A DNA stretch of 64,000 nucleotides from an uncultured Poribacteria bacterium (GTDB taxonomy: Bacteria > Poribacteria > WGA-4E > WGA-3G): assembly GCA_951828515.1 (NCBI GenBank), contig OX639992.1, forward strand, positions 1,478,439 to 1,542,438. Direction: 5' to 3'. Below the pieces are notes generated by a model. That model was not told where the DNA came from, did not search any database, and was given only the letters and a program-made list of their open reading frames with translations. Each line of letters opens with the position of its first letter. The first letter of the stretch is position 1. Below, piece by piece: positions 9,254 to 17,906 of the stretch. A program made the translations under genes and the position numbers.

Positions 9254-9414
9254 AGAGTGCCTCTCCGTAGAACCGCCCTCCACTACGTTACGGGCTACTA
9301 TTCAGTTTTATCTTTATTTTTCTACCCATTAATTTTTCCTTGCGGTTCGGTGAGGTGGGTTTGATACATAGAGTGCCTCTCCGTAGAACCGCCCTCCACT
9401 ACGTTACGGGCTAC
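9211..9414 (-). repeat. Tandem duplication (116-bp period) of the leader element upstream of queG
   Basis: Bases 9214-9298 and 9330-9414 are near-identical copies offset by exactly 116 bp, including the linker that follows. On the minus strand each reads GTAGCCCGTAACGTAGTGG, then GAGGGCGG, then CTACGGAGAGGCACTC, then CACCGAACCGCAAGGAAAAA. GCCC/GGGC and CGTAG/CTACG pairings are possible. The gene-proximal copy runs into the queG reading frame. Confidence 0.8.
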
Positions 9415-9450
9415 TGTTTAGTTTTATCTTTATTTTTCTACGCAAATCAG

Positions 9451-9558
9451 CAGCCTGCAACAACGGCGCAGGGTTTTTGCTTGGGTGTTTCTGCAGGTTT
9501 AAGGAACGCCCTTGATAGTTGAAACGGACGTTATTCCTCCGCAAGGTAGAATTAAAAA
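9451..9558 (+). repeat. Leader element copy pointing into the 3' end of pheA
   Basis: Plus-strand copy: CAGCCTGCAACAACGGCGC, then GTTTTTGCTTGGGTGTTTC, then an AACGCCC/GGACGTT near-match stem (9504-9531), then CCTCCGCAAGGTAGAATTAA. The terminal TTAAAAA overlaps the stop codon of pheA (9552-9554), which is on the other strand, so this copy is not a leader for any visible gene. Confidence 0.6.
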
Positions 9559-10619
9559 GTCCCGCGCGGATAGGATCCGAGGACATTGACGCTCCGACAC
9601 AATTCTTCAAGCTGCTCAAGTGCCACGATGACGCGTTCGTCGGCAATATGACCCTCCATCTCAGTAAAGAAGACATATTCCCACGGTTTGACTCGCGACG
9701 GCAAAGATTCTAAATAATTCAGATTCAATTGCGCCGCCTCTAAAATACCCAAGGCTTGGTGTAATGCGCCAACCGTGTCCGGAATTGCGAAAAACAGCGA
9801 AGTCCGATCGTGCCCGCTCGGTTCTGGAATGCGCTTTCCGATCACCAAGAAACGGGTTGTGTTATCAGGCTCATCCATAATGGAGTTTGCGACGATTGGA
9901 ACCTGATAAATTTCGCTCGCAAGTTCACTTGCAATGGCAGCTGCTGACGGCTCTTGTGCAGCGCGTTGTGCCGCCTCAGACGTACTAATAACCTCAACCT
10001 GCTCAGCATCACTCAGATTTCGCCTTAGCCATGTCTTACATTGCGCGAAAGGTTGCGGATGTGAGTAGACACACCGAATTTCCGCGAGCGATGACCTTGA
10101 TAAAAGATGCTGTTTTATCGGTTGGAATGTCTCTGCGCAAATCCACAACGGCGTGCGTTGGAAGCGTTCCAAAACATCACGCACAGTACCTTGTGCTGAA
10201 TTTTCAACAGCCACCACACCGTAGTCCGCTCTACCAGATTCAACCTCAGTAAAAATGTCGGTCTGTGGGCGAACAGGGATAAACTCAGTTGACGTACCGA
10301 AATGAGATAGTGCCGCCAAGTGCCCGAAACTTCCAACCGGTCCGAGGAAGGCGACCCGCTCTGGATCCTGCAAAGATCGGGACGCAGATAAAATCTCGGT
10401 CCAGATCGCCTCAAGCGCAGCTTCAGGGAACTCACCGTGATTTCGTTCCTTCAAACGTTCAATAATCTGCTTCTGCCGATGCGGAACATAGACCTCTGCA
10501 ACGCCGGTTTCTGCTTTCACCGTACCGACCTGCTTGGAAATCTCAGCCCGTTTCTGTAGCAGTGCCAAAATTTGGTCGTCAATCTCGTTGATTTGGTCTC
10601 GGTACTTTGTTAAATCCAA
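9552..10619 (-). CDS. pheA: Bifunctional chorismate mutase / prephenate dehydratase
   Basis: 355 residues. It converts chorismate to prephenate and then phenylpyruvate in phenylalanine synthesis. The N-terminal AroQ-type mutase (residues 1-85) has DLTKYRDQINEIDDQILALL and RAEISKQVG. The dehydratase domain begins VAFLGPVGSFGHLAA and has the TTRFLVIG motif. A C-terminal ACT domain (ESLPSRVKPWEYVFF) is the phenylalanine feedback site. The start is TTG at 10619; the leader core CCGCAAGGAAAG lies directly upstream, at the spacing seen for ATG starts elsewhere. Confidence 0.95.
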   Translation of the reverse strand: MDLTKYRDQINEIDDQILALLQKRAEISKQVGTVKAETGVAEVYVPHRQKQIIERLKERNHGEFPEAALEAIWTEILSASRSLQDPERVAFLGPVGSFGHLAALSHFGTSTEFIPVRPQTDIFTEVESGRADYGVVAVENSAQGTVRDVLERFQRTPLWICAETFQPIKQHLLSRSSLAEIRCVYSHPQPFAQCKTWLRRNLSDAEQVEVISTSEAAQRAAQEPSAAAIASELASEIYQVPIVANSIMDEPDNTTRFLVIGKRIPEPSGHDRTSLFFAIPDTVGALHQALGILEAAQLNLNYLESLPSRVKPWEYVFFTEMEGHIADERVIVALEQLEELCRSVNVLGSYPRGTF

Positions 10620-10642
10620 TTTTTAGACTTTCCTTGCGGATT
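10620..10642 (-). promoter_or_regulatory. Leader-element core supplying the RBS of pheA (TTG start)
   Basis: On the minus strand ATCCGCAAGGAAAGTCTAAA precedes TTG 10619. Only the ribosome-binding-site end of the leader element is present; the upstream stem region is absent or replaced. Confidence 0.6.
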
Positions 10643-10661
10643 TTTAATTTTACCTTACCAA

Positions 10662-10710
10662 TCCCCCGCTAAAGCCCCTGCCTTTAGGTAGGGGATGTAA
10701 GCGGCGTAAG
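10662..10710 (-). mobile_element. Possible IS200/IS605-type end remnant (hairpin only)
   Basis: CCCCTGCC (10675-10682) and GGTAGGGG (10687-10694) pair around a TTTA loop, flanked by AAAG and GATGTAAGCGGC. This closely resembles the AAGCCCC-stem-TTTAG-stem-GGGGATG end of IS200/IS605/tnpB elements as I remember them. No transposase or tnpB reading frame is nearby, so at most an end fragment remains. Confidence 0.35.
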
Positions 10711-10851
10711 ACTTTAAGGTTTCCGTGTTCAACGCGAACTACAGGTCGCTCCTACATTTTAACCCGCCAAAATAGATTCCAGTGTTAATGGCAGTCAGCT
10801 GCCAGCAGCAAAGCGGGGTTTGCTGATCGCTGACCACTGACTGCTATTAAA

Positions 10852-11097
10852 CTAACTATCCAATTTCTTCATAGCGGCAATCATTTCTTCGTCTGAGGGA
10901 TTATTTTTCACCATATCAGTGAATTTCTCAGCACTTACCTCGTGTTCCTCCAGGAACAACTTATCTTGCGGTCACGGATAGATATATTCGCCGAGGATAC
11001 CCTGCAGTTTTGCATTGGCTTTATCACTAATTCTGGCTAACCATGGGATATCCCCAATAATCATATCCCGGTGCCGTGGTTTCCAATCGAGAGCCAT
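10852..11097 (-). CDS. Small DUF5069-like protein with in-frame UGA at codon 42 (candidate selenoprotein)
   Basis: Reading from ATG 11097, 82 codons run to TAG 10852 with one internal UGA at 10974-10972. The context is GEYIYP-UGA-PQDKLFLEEHEVSA. The frame continues sensibly on both sides (IPWLARISDKANAKLQGILGEYIYP; SAEKFTDMVKNNPSDEEMIAAM). From memory this resembles the DUF5069 family, where a Cys stands at the UGA position in a YPCPxD context. AAAGGAGGTGAT lies 4 bases before the ATG, a near-perfect anti-16S match, so translation initiation is likely. A hairpin follows the UGA at SECIS-like distance. Alternatives are a Cys-to-stop mutation or a sequencing error. Confidence 0.6.
10943..10958 (-). 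promoter_or_regulatory. Candidate bacterial SECIS hairpin
   Basis: On the minus strand TGTTCC-TGGA-GGAACA forms a 6-bp stem with a 4-base loop containing two Gs. Nineteen bases separate the UGA from the loop, within the spacing of known bacterial SECIS elements. Confidence 0.45.
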
Positions 11098-11118
11098 CTG
11101 TATCACCTCCTTTAATAG

Positions 11119-11229
11119 TTATTAGCCGTCGGCTATCGGCAGTCAGCTTTCAGCGGGAATGGTTGTCAACTATCGGAAACCGCCAGTAAATAGGTTTCTT
11201 GCCGATGGCTGACTGCTGATGGCTGATGG
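11119..11229. repeat. CTGAC-type interspersed repeat
   Basis: GTCGGCTATCGGCAGTCAGC at the left and GCCGATGGCTGACTGCTGAT at the right are roughly inverted copies, around GGTTTCTTGCC. A further copy lies at 10786-10851, downstream of the small UGA-containing gene. Confidence 0.6.
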
Positions 11230-14200
11230 TTATTGAGTAAGTTGGCGTAAAGTTTCCTTTAAAAGTCGCTGATACCGCCCATATTCCGTCCAATTCCCCG
11301 CGCGTAGTGCATCCTGTCCTTCATTGAAATAGCGGTTTGCTTGTTCAATGAGTCCTTGTACGGAATCGGGGTTAGAAATCCCTTCTACAAACTCAGTATC
11401 AGCAGCACCAATGTCATCAGTTGCCATTGTCGCAGCGGTAGTCTGGCCCCTTGTTCCCTGTCCGAACATCTTGACGAGTGCTTCCTCAAGAGTTTCACCC
11501 CATACGACTTCGTTCCCATATCCGATGACGACCCGCCTTAATTCGGGAATAGCGGTTTTTTCATCCTCGGATTGTATATAGATAGGCTCAACATAGAGTA
11601 GCGAGTTGTTCACCGGCAGAATCAACAGATTTCCGCGTAAGACGCGGGACCCCTGCGTATTCCAGAGACTAATCTGCTGTGAAATCTCCGGTTCTTGGCT
11701 AATAAAGTTCTCCACCTGCATCGGTCCCGCGATCTGCTTGCCTTTCGGGAATCGGTAAACGAGGAGTTGTCCATATTGGGGCAAATCACATCGGGCAGCG
11801 AGCCAAGCCGTAAGATTCGGTTTGTTGAGCGGTGTGAAAGGCAACATCAACATGAATTCCGATTGTTCCTGTCCGGGTAGTCTGATGACCACATAATAGG
11901 GTTCAACCGGTTGTCCATTTGCACCGGAATTTTGGGGGACTTGCTGCGGGGCAAAAGGACTTCTGGGTTGCGGAGGCGCAGAAGCCTGTCGCGTTTGGGC
12001 ATCCGTATTGTCATACAGTTCTCTGCCGATCTCCCATTTATCTTCCCCTGCGTAAAAGGTCACCGGATCTTTCATGTGATAATCCCGATAGACACGGGCT
12101 TGGATAAGGAACATGGATGTCGGGTACCGGATATGTGCCTTGAGTTCTTCCGGCATCTCCTCAAACGGCTTGAACAGGCTGGGGAAAATCTTTCGGTAAC
12201 ATTCGGCGATCGGATCCTGTTCTCGTTCCATAACGTAAAAATCGACAGTGCCGTCGTAAGCATCCACAACGACTTTAACAGAATTTCGGATGTAGTTTCC
12301 CCACGGTTCATTGTCTCGCTGTGCATTTGCAATCTGCCGTCTTCTCTCGCTGACGAATTCTCGCATTGAAACAGAATAAGGATACCGATGTGTGATAGTA
12401 TAGGCATCAATCATCCAAACCAATCTGCCATTATGGAGAATGATGTACGGATCCCCGTCGTATCGCAAGAAGGGTGCGATTTTTTGGATCCGATCTTTGA
12501 TGTTCCGTTCGTAGAGGATTCGGCTTGTCGATGAAATTTCACCGGGTAGCACGAAGTTAATTTCGTTATCGAATTTAAGCATATACACCATTTTCCGCCA
12601 GAAAGAGTTCAGTTGTACACCGCCCTTTCCTTGATATGCATATTCGGCGTATTGTTGCCCCTCCTGCGGATAGTCAAACTCAAGTCCTTGGCTCCGTTCC
12701 GGATGCACGATAACGTAGCGATCTGTGCGCTCACCATAATAGATACGGGGTCCCGGTATTTCACTAAACCGGTGCTGCCACTGCTCACTATAGTCAATAG
12801 GTGGCAATCCCTGAATATACATGTTAGGTTTGCCGTTCTCAATTTCGTTAACGGGACTCACAACGGCACCGTATCCGTGCGTGTAGGTATAGGTCTGCTT
12901 ATACCAGTCGTTTCTGATCTCGGCAGGCAGCTCATTGATATTGAGTTCTCGTCCAGAGAGCATGACCTGACGAATTTCATCATCAACGACATAGCGATCG
13001 ATATCGACATCGTTGAAATCATATTGTGTCCGCAATTCTTGGAGTTGACGGAAAGTTCTGCGCAAGGGTCGCCAATCCCAGAGACGAATACTATTGAAAA
13101 CAGAAGCGTTTTCGGGACTTCTTATGTCATCATAACTGAGTTGTTCTGTCAGCGGATATTCTTCTTCCGTCACAGTGTTCTCAGCCAAACCATAAGCTTG
13201 GAGTGTCGCTGTAATGTTGTAGTTGATATAGTCCGCCTCTAATACCTGTTTTCTGGGTTCAACCTGCCATCTTTGTATAGCGACCGGATAGACTTGTCCA
13301 AGAAAGCCAGCGATCAGAAACACAGCAAATCCACCAAAAGCGAGGGTGTTGCGTTGGAGGAAGATAGAAATGATGAAAATGAGAGCACACAGAATTGTAA
13401 GTCCAATCAAGAAGTACAATATAGGGAGTCGTGCTTTCATTGCGGCATATCCACCACCACCACGGACAACATCGTTTGTCGTGTAAAGCAGGTCAAACAT
13501 AGCAAAGCGGTAGTTCCATGCTCGGAATAGGAGTGTCAAACCTACAAGCGTGAACAAATGCGCTTTCACGTTGAAAGGTGGACGGAACCGAAACTGGCTG
13601 GTATCTCCCGTGACTAACCCGTGAAAAAAGTAGATGACGACTGCAAATATCGTCACTAACATAAAGATACCGAAAAGCGACCCACAAACATAACGTTCTG
13701 CTGGCATCCTGAAGACGTAGTAGGCGACATCCTTATCAAAGATAGGATCGCGGGCAGGAGACGTGAAGAACGCTTTCTGCCCCGGTTCTATCTGAACAGG
13801 CGTATTCAAACGGATGGCCCCCACATCACCGAGGTCCAAAATAGCTTCAACCCGTGCGTCTTGATTTGTTCCATTCACCTGGACGCTTATCTGATCCCCG
13901 ACTCTTATATTTTTCGCTTGGAGTTCGAGTTGAGAGACAGGAATCTCGGCAGAATTGAGGCTTTCTTCCACTGTAATAATAGGGGTGGCGGCACGGAAAG
14001 CGAGATTCTCGGCATTGGTGTAGCGTAGATAGACTTCCCACCGATCACTGGCGGCATAGCCCATCATGACGCTAAAAAGGACGGCGAGTAGTGTAAGTCC
14101 ACCGTAAATCAGTTTTCGCGTATCACCGGGGTTGTCTGTGGCACCGCCCATGAAATCTGCGCCACCCATAAAAGCAGGACTCAGATGCGCTGGCGTGAAT

Positions 14201-14424
14201 CGATAAATCAGGGCGATGTTCGTCACGAGGATTGCCAAATAGCACCCCCCAACAATCACACCAACGAAGATTTTTGTTGTGAGAATTTTAGTGTAAACGC
14301 TGAAGTAGTCTACCACCTTAAACCATAGGAAGTCGGGATAAAGGTTAACCCAGATGGCACCCAATCCGCCAATAACCGCGAGTACGGTGATAGTGATAAT
14401 AAAGCGTTTGGTTCGTGAATCCAT
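11230..14424 (-). CDS. UPF0182 family large membrane protein
   Basis: 1064 residues. The first 380 residues hold about seven transmembrane helices (for example FIITITVLAVIGGLGAIW and VGVIVGGCYLAILVTNIALI). A large soluble domain follows with the family's conserved stretches (YTHGYGAVVSPVNEI, PRIYYGERTD, GKGGVQLNSFWRK, RYDGDPYIILHNGRLVWMID, PFTPLNKPNLTAWLAAR). The C-terminal 70 residues are low-complexity and helical. The length matches the family, whose function is unknown. ATG 14424 is preceded by a leader element that gives the RBS. Confidence 0.93.
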   Translation of the reverse strand: MDSRTKRFIITITVLAVIGGLGAIWVNLYPDFLWFKVVDYFSVYTKILTTKIFVGVIVGGCYLAILVTNIALIYRFTPAHLSPAFMGGADFMGGATDNPGDTRKLIYGGLTLLAVLFSVMMGYAASDRWEVYLRYTNAENLAFRAATPIITVEESLNSAEIPVSQLELQAKNIRVGDQISVQVNGTNQDARVEAILDLGDVGAIRLNTPVQIEPGQKAFFTSPARDPIFDKDVAYYVFRMPAERYVCGSLFGIFMLVTIFAVVIYFFHGLVTGDTSQFRFRPPFNVKAHLFTLVGLTLLFRAWNYRFAMFDLLYTTNDVVRGGGGYAAMKARLPILYFLIGLTILCALIFIISIFLQRNTLAFGGFAVFLIAGFLGQVYPVAIQRWQVEPRKQVLEADYINYNITATLQAYGLAENTVTEEEYPLTEQLSYDDIRSPENASVFNSIRLWDWRPLRRTFRQLQELRTQYDFNDVDIDRYVVDDEIRQVMLSGRELNINELPAEIRNDWYKQTYTYTHGYGAVVSPVNEIENGKPNMYIQGLPPIDYSEQWQHRFSEIPGPRIYYGERTDRYVIVHPERSQGLEFDYPQEGQQYAEYAYQGKGGVQLNSFWRKMVYMLKFDNEINFVLPGEISSTSRILYERNIKDRIQKIAPFLRYDGDPYIILHNGRLVWMIDAYTITHRYPYSVSMREFVSERRRQIANAQRDNEPWGNYIRNSVKVVVDAYDGTVDFYVMEREQDPIAECYRKIFPSLFKPFEEMPEELKAHIRYPTSMFLIQARVYRDYHMKDPVTFYAGEDKWEIGRELYDNTDAQTRQASAPPQPRSPFAPQQVPQNSGANGQPVEPYYVVIRLPGQEQSEFMLMLPFTPLNKPNLTAWLAARCDLPQYGQLLVYRFPKGKQIAGPMQVENFISQEPEISQQISLWNTQGSRVLRGNLLILPVNNSLLYVEPIYIQSEDEKTAIPELRRVVIGYGNEVVWGETLEEALVKMFGQGTRGQTTAATMATDDIGAADTEFVEGISNPDSVQGLIEQANRYFNEGQDALRAGNWTEYGRYQRLLKETLRQLTQ

Positions 14425-14512
14425 ATTTTAATTATTCCTTGCGGAGGAATGACATGCGTTTGAACGTTAACGTGCCTTCCTCATATCCGCCTGCGCCGTT
14501 GTTGCAGGCTAC
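14425..14512 (-). promoter_or_regulatory. Leader element copy upstream of the UPF0182 gene
   Basis: On the minus strand: GTAGCCTGCAACAACGGCGC, then AGGCGG. GCCTGC and GCAGGC form a perfect 6-bp stem that replaces the GCCC/GGGC stem of other copies. It ends CTCCGCAAGGAATAATTAAA directly before ATG 14424. Confidence 0.65.
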
Positions 14513-14562
14513 GATTTTGGTGTAATGTTAACTGACAACTGACAACTGATAATTGACAACTA

Positions 14563-17500
14563 TTAAAAAGCTTGTCCGAGTCCGAGGTGGTATTTCATAC
14601 CGGGTTCAACGCTGGTTAGATCCGTATGCCATGCGGCGGCGAAGTCCACCGAAAACACACCGAGTTGCAAGCGAAGTCCAGCACCGATTGAGGCTTTGAC
14701 ATCGCCAAGGCGAACACCGTTTTCATCGCGAACAAATATTTTGAAAGGATTCTCCGGTCCATATTGCCAATCCGACCATGCGCCTCCTAAATCTGCGAAG
14801 GCTATGCCGCGTATCCCGCCGAGCGTCCACTGGACGGGCCACCCGAAATGAAGCACATCTATGAACGGGATACGGACTTCAAAATTGAGGAGTCCGATGC
14901 GTGTCCCGACCAACTCTTCATAATTATAGCCGCGTAGCGTATCAATCCCACCGAGATAAAAATAAGATCGATCACCACCGAAACTACCGCCGAGCAACAA
15001 TCGCGCCGCAATGGTAGATCGTCTGCCGACACCGAAATAGCGTCGCGCATCAAAAACAACATTTGTTAGCGACAATTCACTACCGAGTGCGGGGAAGGAT
15101 TGCTCAAGTTCAACACGGTACCGCGCCCCTGTATAAGGTGCCCACTCCCGCCACATCGTTGTATCTCCAACAAACGCAACGGAACCCATCGTGAGCAAGC
15201 CTCTATCGTCGTATGGATCCAAAGGCTCACGCGTTTGGAAGTTAAAGGAAAACGGCTTCGAGTACATCGAGAACTCAAAGTCGAGTCGATGGTACCTGTC
15301 AAACGGGTAATTGACATACGCGCCAAGCCCGGTAATCCGTTGCAGAATGCCCCGCCTACTCTGTATACCGCCCAAGATATGGTATTCATGATAGTTGTAA
15401 ATCACTGCACCAACATCAGTTCGGTGTGTCAAAAAACCGTATTGTGCGATAAAATCGGGTGCGAGGTAACTCGATTGGTTCATCACGCTCACCCCGATAC
15501 GATGGTTACCTAACATGTCACTGCCGACGATTTGCACTGTACTTCTTAGGATACCATCCGCACCGAAACTGAAATTCGGGAAGATAGCATCTAAAGCAAA
15601 AGAAGATTTCGTACTGTATTTTCGCTTGGCAACCCTATAATTTTCTTCTTCTTCCTTCGTCAAAATGACAGAGGGTTCCGACACGCTTGAAACCCCAATT
15701 TTTTCCTCAATCGTTTTGGCACTCTCCATGATACAAACATCGTACTTTCCATTCTGATAGGCACTAAACAGCAGATGTTTACCATCCGGAGCCAAGCTCG
15801 GATTGAAACAACCTGTCATCATATTCGTAAGACGGGTCAACTCAACGTCTAAAGGTCGAGAACCCATAGGTTCCGTGCTACCATTTCCAGTCGAGACGAC
15901 TTCTTCGTTGTCGGTACTCTCGGCTTGCTCTGCAGTGAGAGCTGTTCGGCTATCAGAGGAACGGTCCTCGGCTCTCGGTTCTTGACCATTAGCAACGAGG
16001 TTTTCTTGCTGATCGCTGACTGCTGATTGCTGATTGCTACCCGACTGATTGCTGTCCTTCTCCACGATTTCAAGTTTGTGTATATCGTAAATACTCTGAC
16101 GATCCGAACAGAAAAGAATCGATGTTCCGTCTGGTGTCCAGCTTGGACTGATAGCGTTATAGGTGCCATCGGTCAGTATGCGTTCCGTCCCTTGGCTAAG
16201 ATTTATCAGTACCAATCTATTTTTGGCACCTCGTTCGGACGCATAGACAATTTCCCCAGTTCTTGGGTGCCACGACGGATGCGTATCGTTAAAAGGATCG
16301 AAAGTAAGCCTGTCCACTTCACCCGTCAGCAATTCGATGACATAGAGATCCGTCTGTCCCTCTTTTAGTGCAGAAAAGACGATCCGTTCACCGCTACCAT
16401 CGTAGTCGGGTGAAGTGACGTTATCAAAATGCAACTCGAAGTACTGCGTCAGTTCCGCAGTCAAAATGTTGACTTCAAGGAGATAATTCGCATCGTGATG
16501 TTTGGCGATGAACGCGATCCTGTCCCCATCTGGTGCCCATGCGAGGCTTCTTCCAAATCCTCCGAAATCGGTTCGGATCTCCTCATATTTCTCACGAAAA
16601 AACTGCTTCGTGACACGCTCGATGCGTTCACCTGTTTTTGCGGACATGAGGACAATTTCCAGAAATCCGTCATTTCCCGTGACGTAAGCGATAAGATCGC
16701 CGCTCGGGGACCAGACGGGTTTAATGTTATGAGAATATCGAGATTCCTCTGTAAGGTTCTTCGATACCAGATCCGGCAATTCCCTGTGCTCAACGAGGGG
16801 CCAGTAGCGTTTTCGGACTGTCTGCCGCCACGCCTTATCAAATTCTTCGAGTTCTACCCCGAGAACCTCTCTGAAAACATGGTCGATGTCCTTTGTGCGA
16901 CTCTGTCGTAGTCCCTGCAAAATCTCAGCGATTTTTTCTCGTCCATAAGTCTCTGTGAGATACGCCACTGCCAATTGTCCCAACTTATATCCAACGAAGG
17001 GTGAACTGAGCCGGTTGAAATTGTGAAGCTGCGGTAGCGGCACAACATTATTATTCATGCTGGCATCGCGGACGACCATCTCCCCAATCGCATCATTGTC
17101 TTCTGCAAAATAGTCCGCCATCCCCTCTATAAACCAGATTGGCGGGGAATAGAGAAACTCACCACTATAGATACGGGCATGCGGTTTTTGATAAATAATA
17201 TCGTATTGGAAAATATGGATGAGTTCGTGAAAAATCACCTCTCGGAACGCTTCCAAGGATCCGGTGAAGGGTATAACGATACGGTGTTTAAAGAGTTCCG
17301 CGAAACCTCCAATGCCTTCGTGAAGCTCTTGGAGAATTATGTTGGTTTCCTGAAAGTCCTTGTGGGATTTGTAAAGGATGAGCGGTGTTCTGTCTTGCAA
17401 TTCATGTTCAAAATCTTCGCTGTGTTGCTCGTAAGCTTCTTCGGCGATCGCCGCCATAATAGGCACGAGTTTCACTTCACTTGGGTAGTAGTGAATATCA

Positions 17501-17625
17501 AAATGCTCTGTCCGATGAATGTGCCAATCGAAGCGTTGATCGGTAATCTTGTTTTTTCCAAAACTTTGAGACCACGCAACACAAGGCGATAGCACTTCCA
17601 ATATTATTGACAGGACGACAAGCAT
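14563..17625 (-). CDS. Metallopeptidase-like / TolB propeller / Omp85 barrel fusion
   Basis: 1020 residues from ATG 17625, starting with a signal peptide MLVVLSIILEVLSPCVAWSQ. A peptidase MA-like domain holds HELIH (HExxH) in FREVIFHELIHIFQYD. PD40/TolB-like blades follow (WSPSGDLIAYV, WAPDGDRIAFI, WHPRTGEIVYA, WTPDGTSILFC). The C-terminal ~370 residues are an Omp85/BamA-like barrel ending in Phe. It should sit in the outer membrane with a periplasmic enzymatic or binding part. The reading frame stays open to 17778, but 17655-17694 is CTGAC-type repeat and AAGG precedes 17625, so the shorter start is preferred. The same repeat interrupts the frame at 15997-16050. Confidence 0.85.
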   Translation of the reverse strand: MLVVLSIILEVLSPCVAWSQSFGKNKITDQRFDWHIHRTEHFDIHYYPSEVKLVPIMAAIAEEAYEQHSEDFEHELQDRTPLILYKSHKDFQETNIILQELHEGIGGFAELFKHRIVIPFTGSLEAFREVIFHELIHIFQYDIIYQKPHARIYSGEFLYSPPIWFIEGMADYFAEDNDAIGEMVVRDASMNNNVVPLPQLHNFNRLSSPFVGYKLGQLAVAYLTETYGREKIAEILQGLRQSRTKDIDHVFREVLGVELEEFDKAWRQTVRKRYWPLVEHRELPDLVSKNLTEESRYSHNIKPVWSPSGDLIAYVTGNDGFLEIVLMSAKTGERIERVTKQFFREKYEEIRTDFGGFGRSLAWAPDGDRIAFIAKHHDANYLLEVNILTAELTQYFELHFDNVTSPDYDGSGERIVFSALKEGQTDLYVIELLTGEVDRLTFDPFNDTHPSWHPRTGEIVYASERGAKNRLVLINLSQGTERILTDGTYNAISPSWTPDGTSILFCSDRQSIYDIHKLEIVEKDSNQSGSNQQSAVSDQQENLVANGQEPRAEDRSSDSRTALTAEQAESTDNEEVVSTGNGSTEPMGSRPLDVELTRLTNMMTGCFNPSLAPDGKHLLFSAYQNGKYDVCIMESAKTIEEKIGVSSVSEPSVILTKEEEENYRVAKRKYSTKSSFALDAIFPNFSFGADGILRSTVQIVGSDMLGNHRIGVSVMNQSSYLAPDFIAQYGFLTHRTDVGAVIYNYHEYHILGGIQSRRGILQRITGLGAYVNYPFDRYHRLDFEFSMYSKPFSFNFQTREPLDPYDDRGLLTMGSVAFVGDTTMWREWAPYTGARYRVELEQSFPALGSELSLTNVVFDARRYFGVGRRSTIAARLLLGGSFGGDRSYFYLGGIDTLRGYNYEELVGTRIGLLNFEVRIPFIDVLHFGWPVQWTLGGIRGIAFADLGGAWSDWQYGPENPFKIFVRDENGVRLGDVKASIGAGLRLQLGVFSVDFAAAWHTDLTSVEPGMKYHLGLGQAF

Positions 17626-17778
17626 CGGCAAGATAGCCTTCAGGGAAGAGGTTTCTTGCTGATGGAAACCGATGGCTGACCGCTGACCGTTATTCAGCCC
17701 GACTATATCGCCAGCGCGGTTTCTATACGTACCTTTTGCAAATAAAGTTCTGTTTTTACCGTCCTTCACACTATTCAC

Positions 17779-17906
17779 CGTCTTTTTGGCTATCGGCGGT
17801 CAGCACGGAAACCTCCAGTCTTTCCTTTCAGCCATCAGCAACAAGAGGCGTTAGAATTCTAATATCCCTCTTTTCTGACTGCTGACTGCCGATTGCTGAC
17901 TGCCAT
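17779..17906. repeat. CTGAC-type interspersed repeat
   Basis: Words such as CTATCGGCGGTCAGC, CAGCCATCAGCAA and CTGACTGCTGACTGCCGATT fill the gap between two same-strand genes. The two halves are partly inverted copies of each other. Confidence 0.6.

Noticed and set aside
12613-13242. 209-codon plus-strand open frame opposite the UPF0182 gene
   Set aside because: The minus-strand protein is a conserved family along this stretch; the antisense frame has no RBS or recognisable domain.
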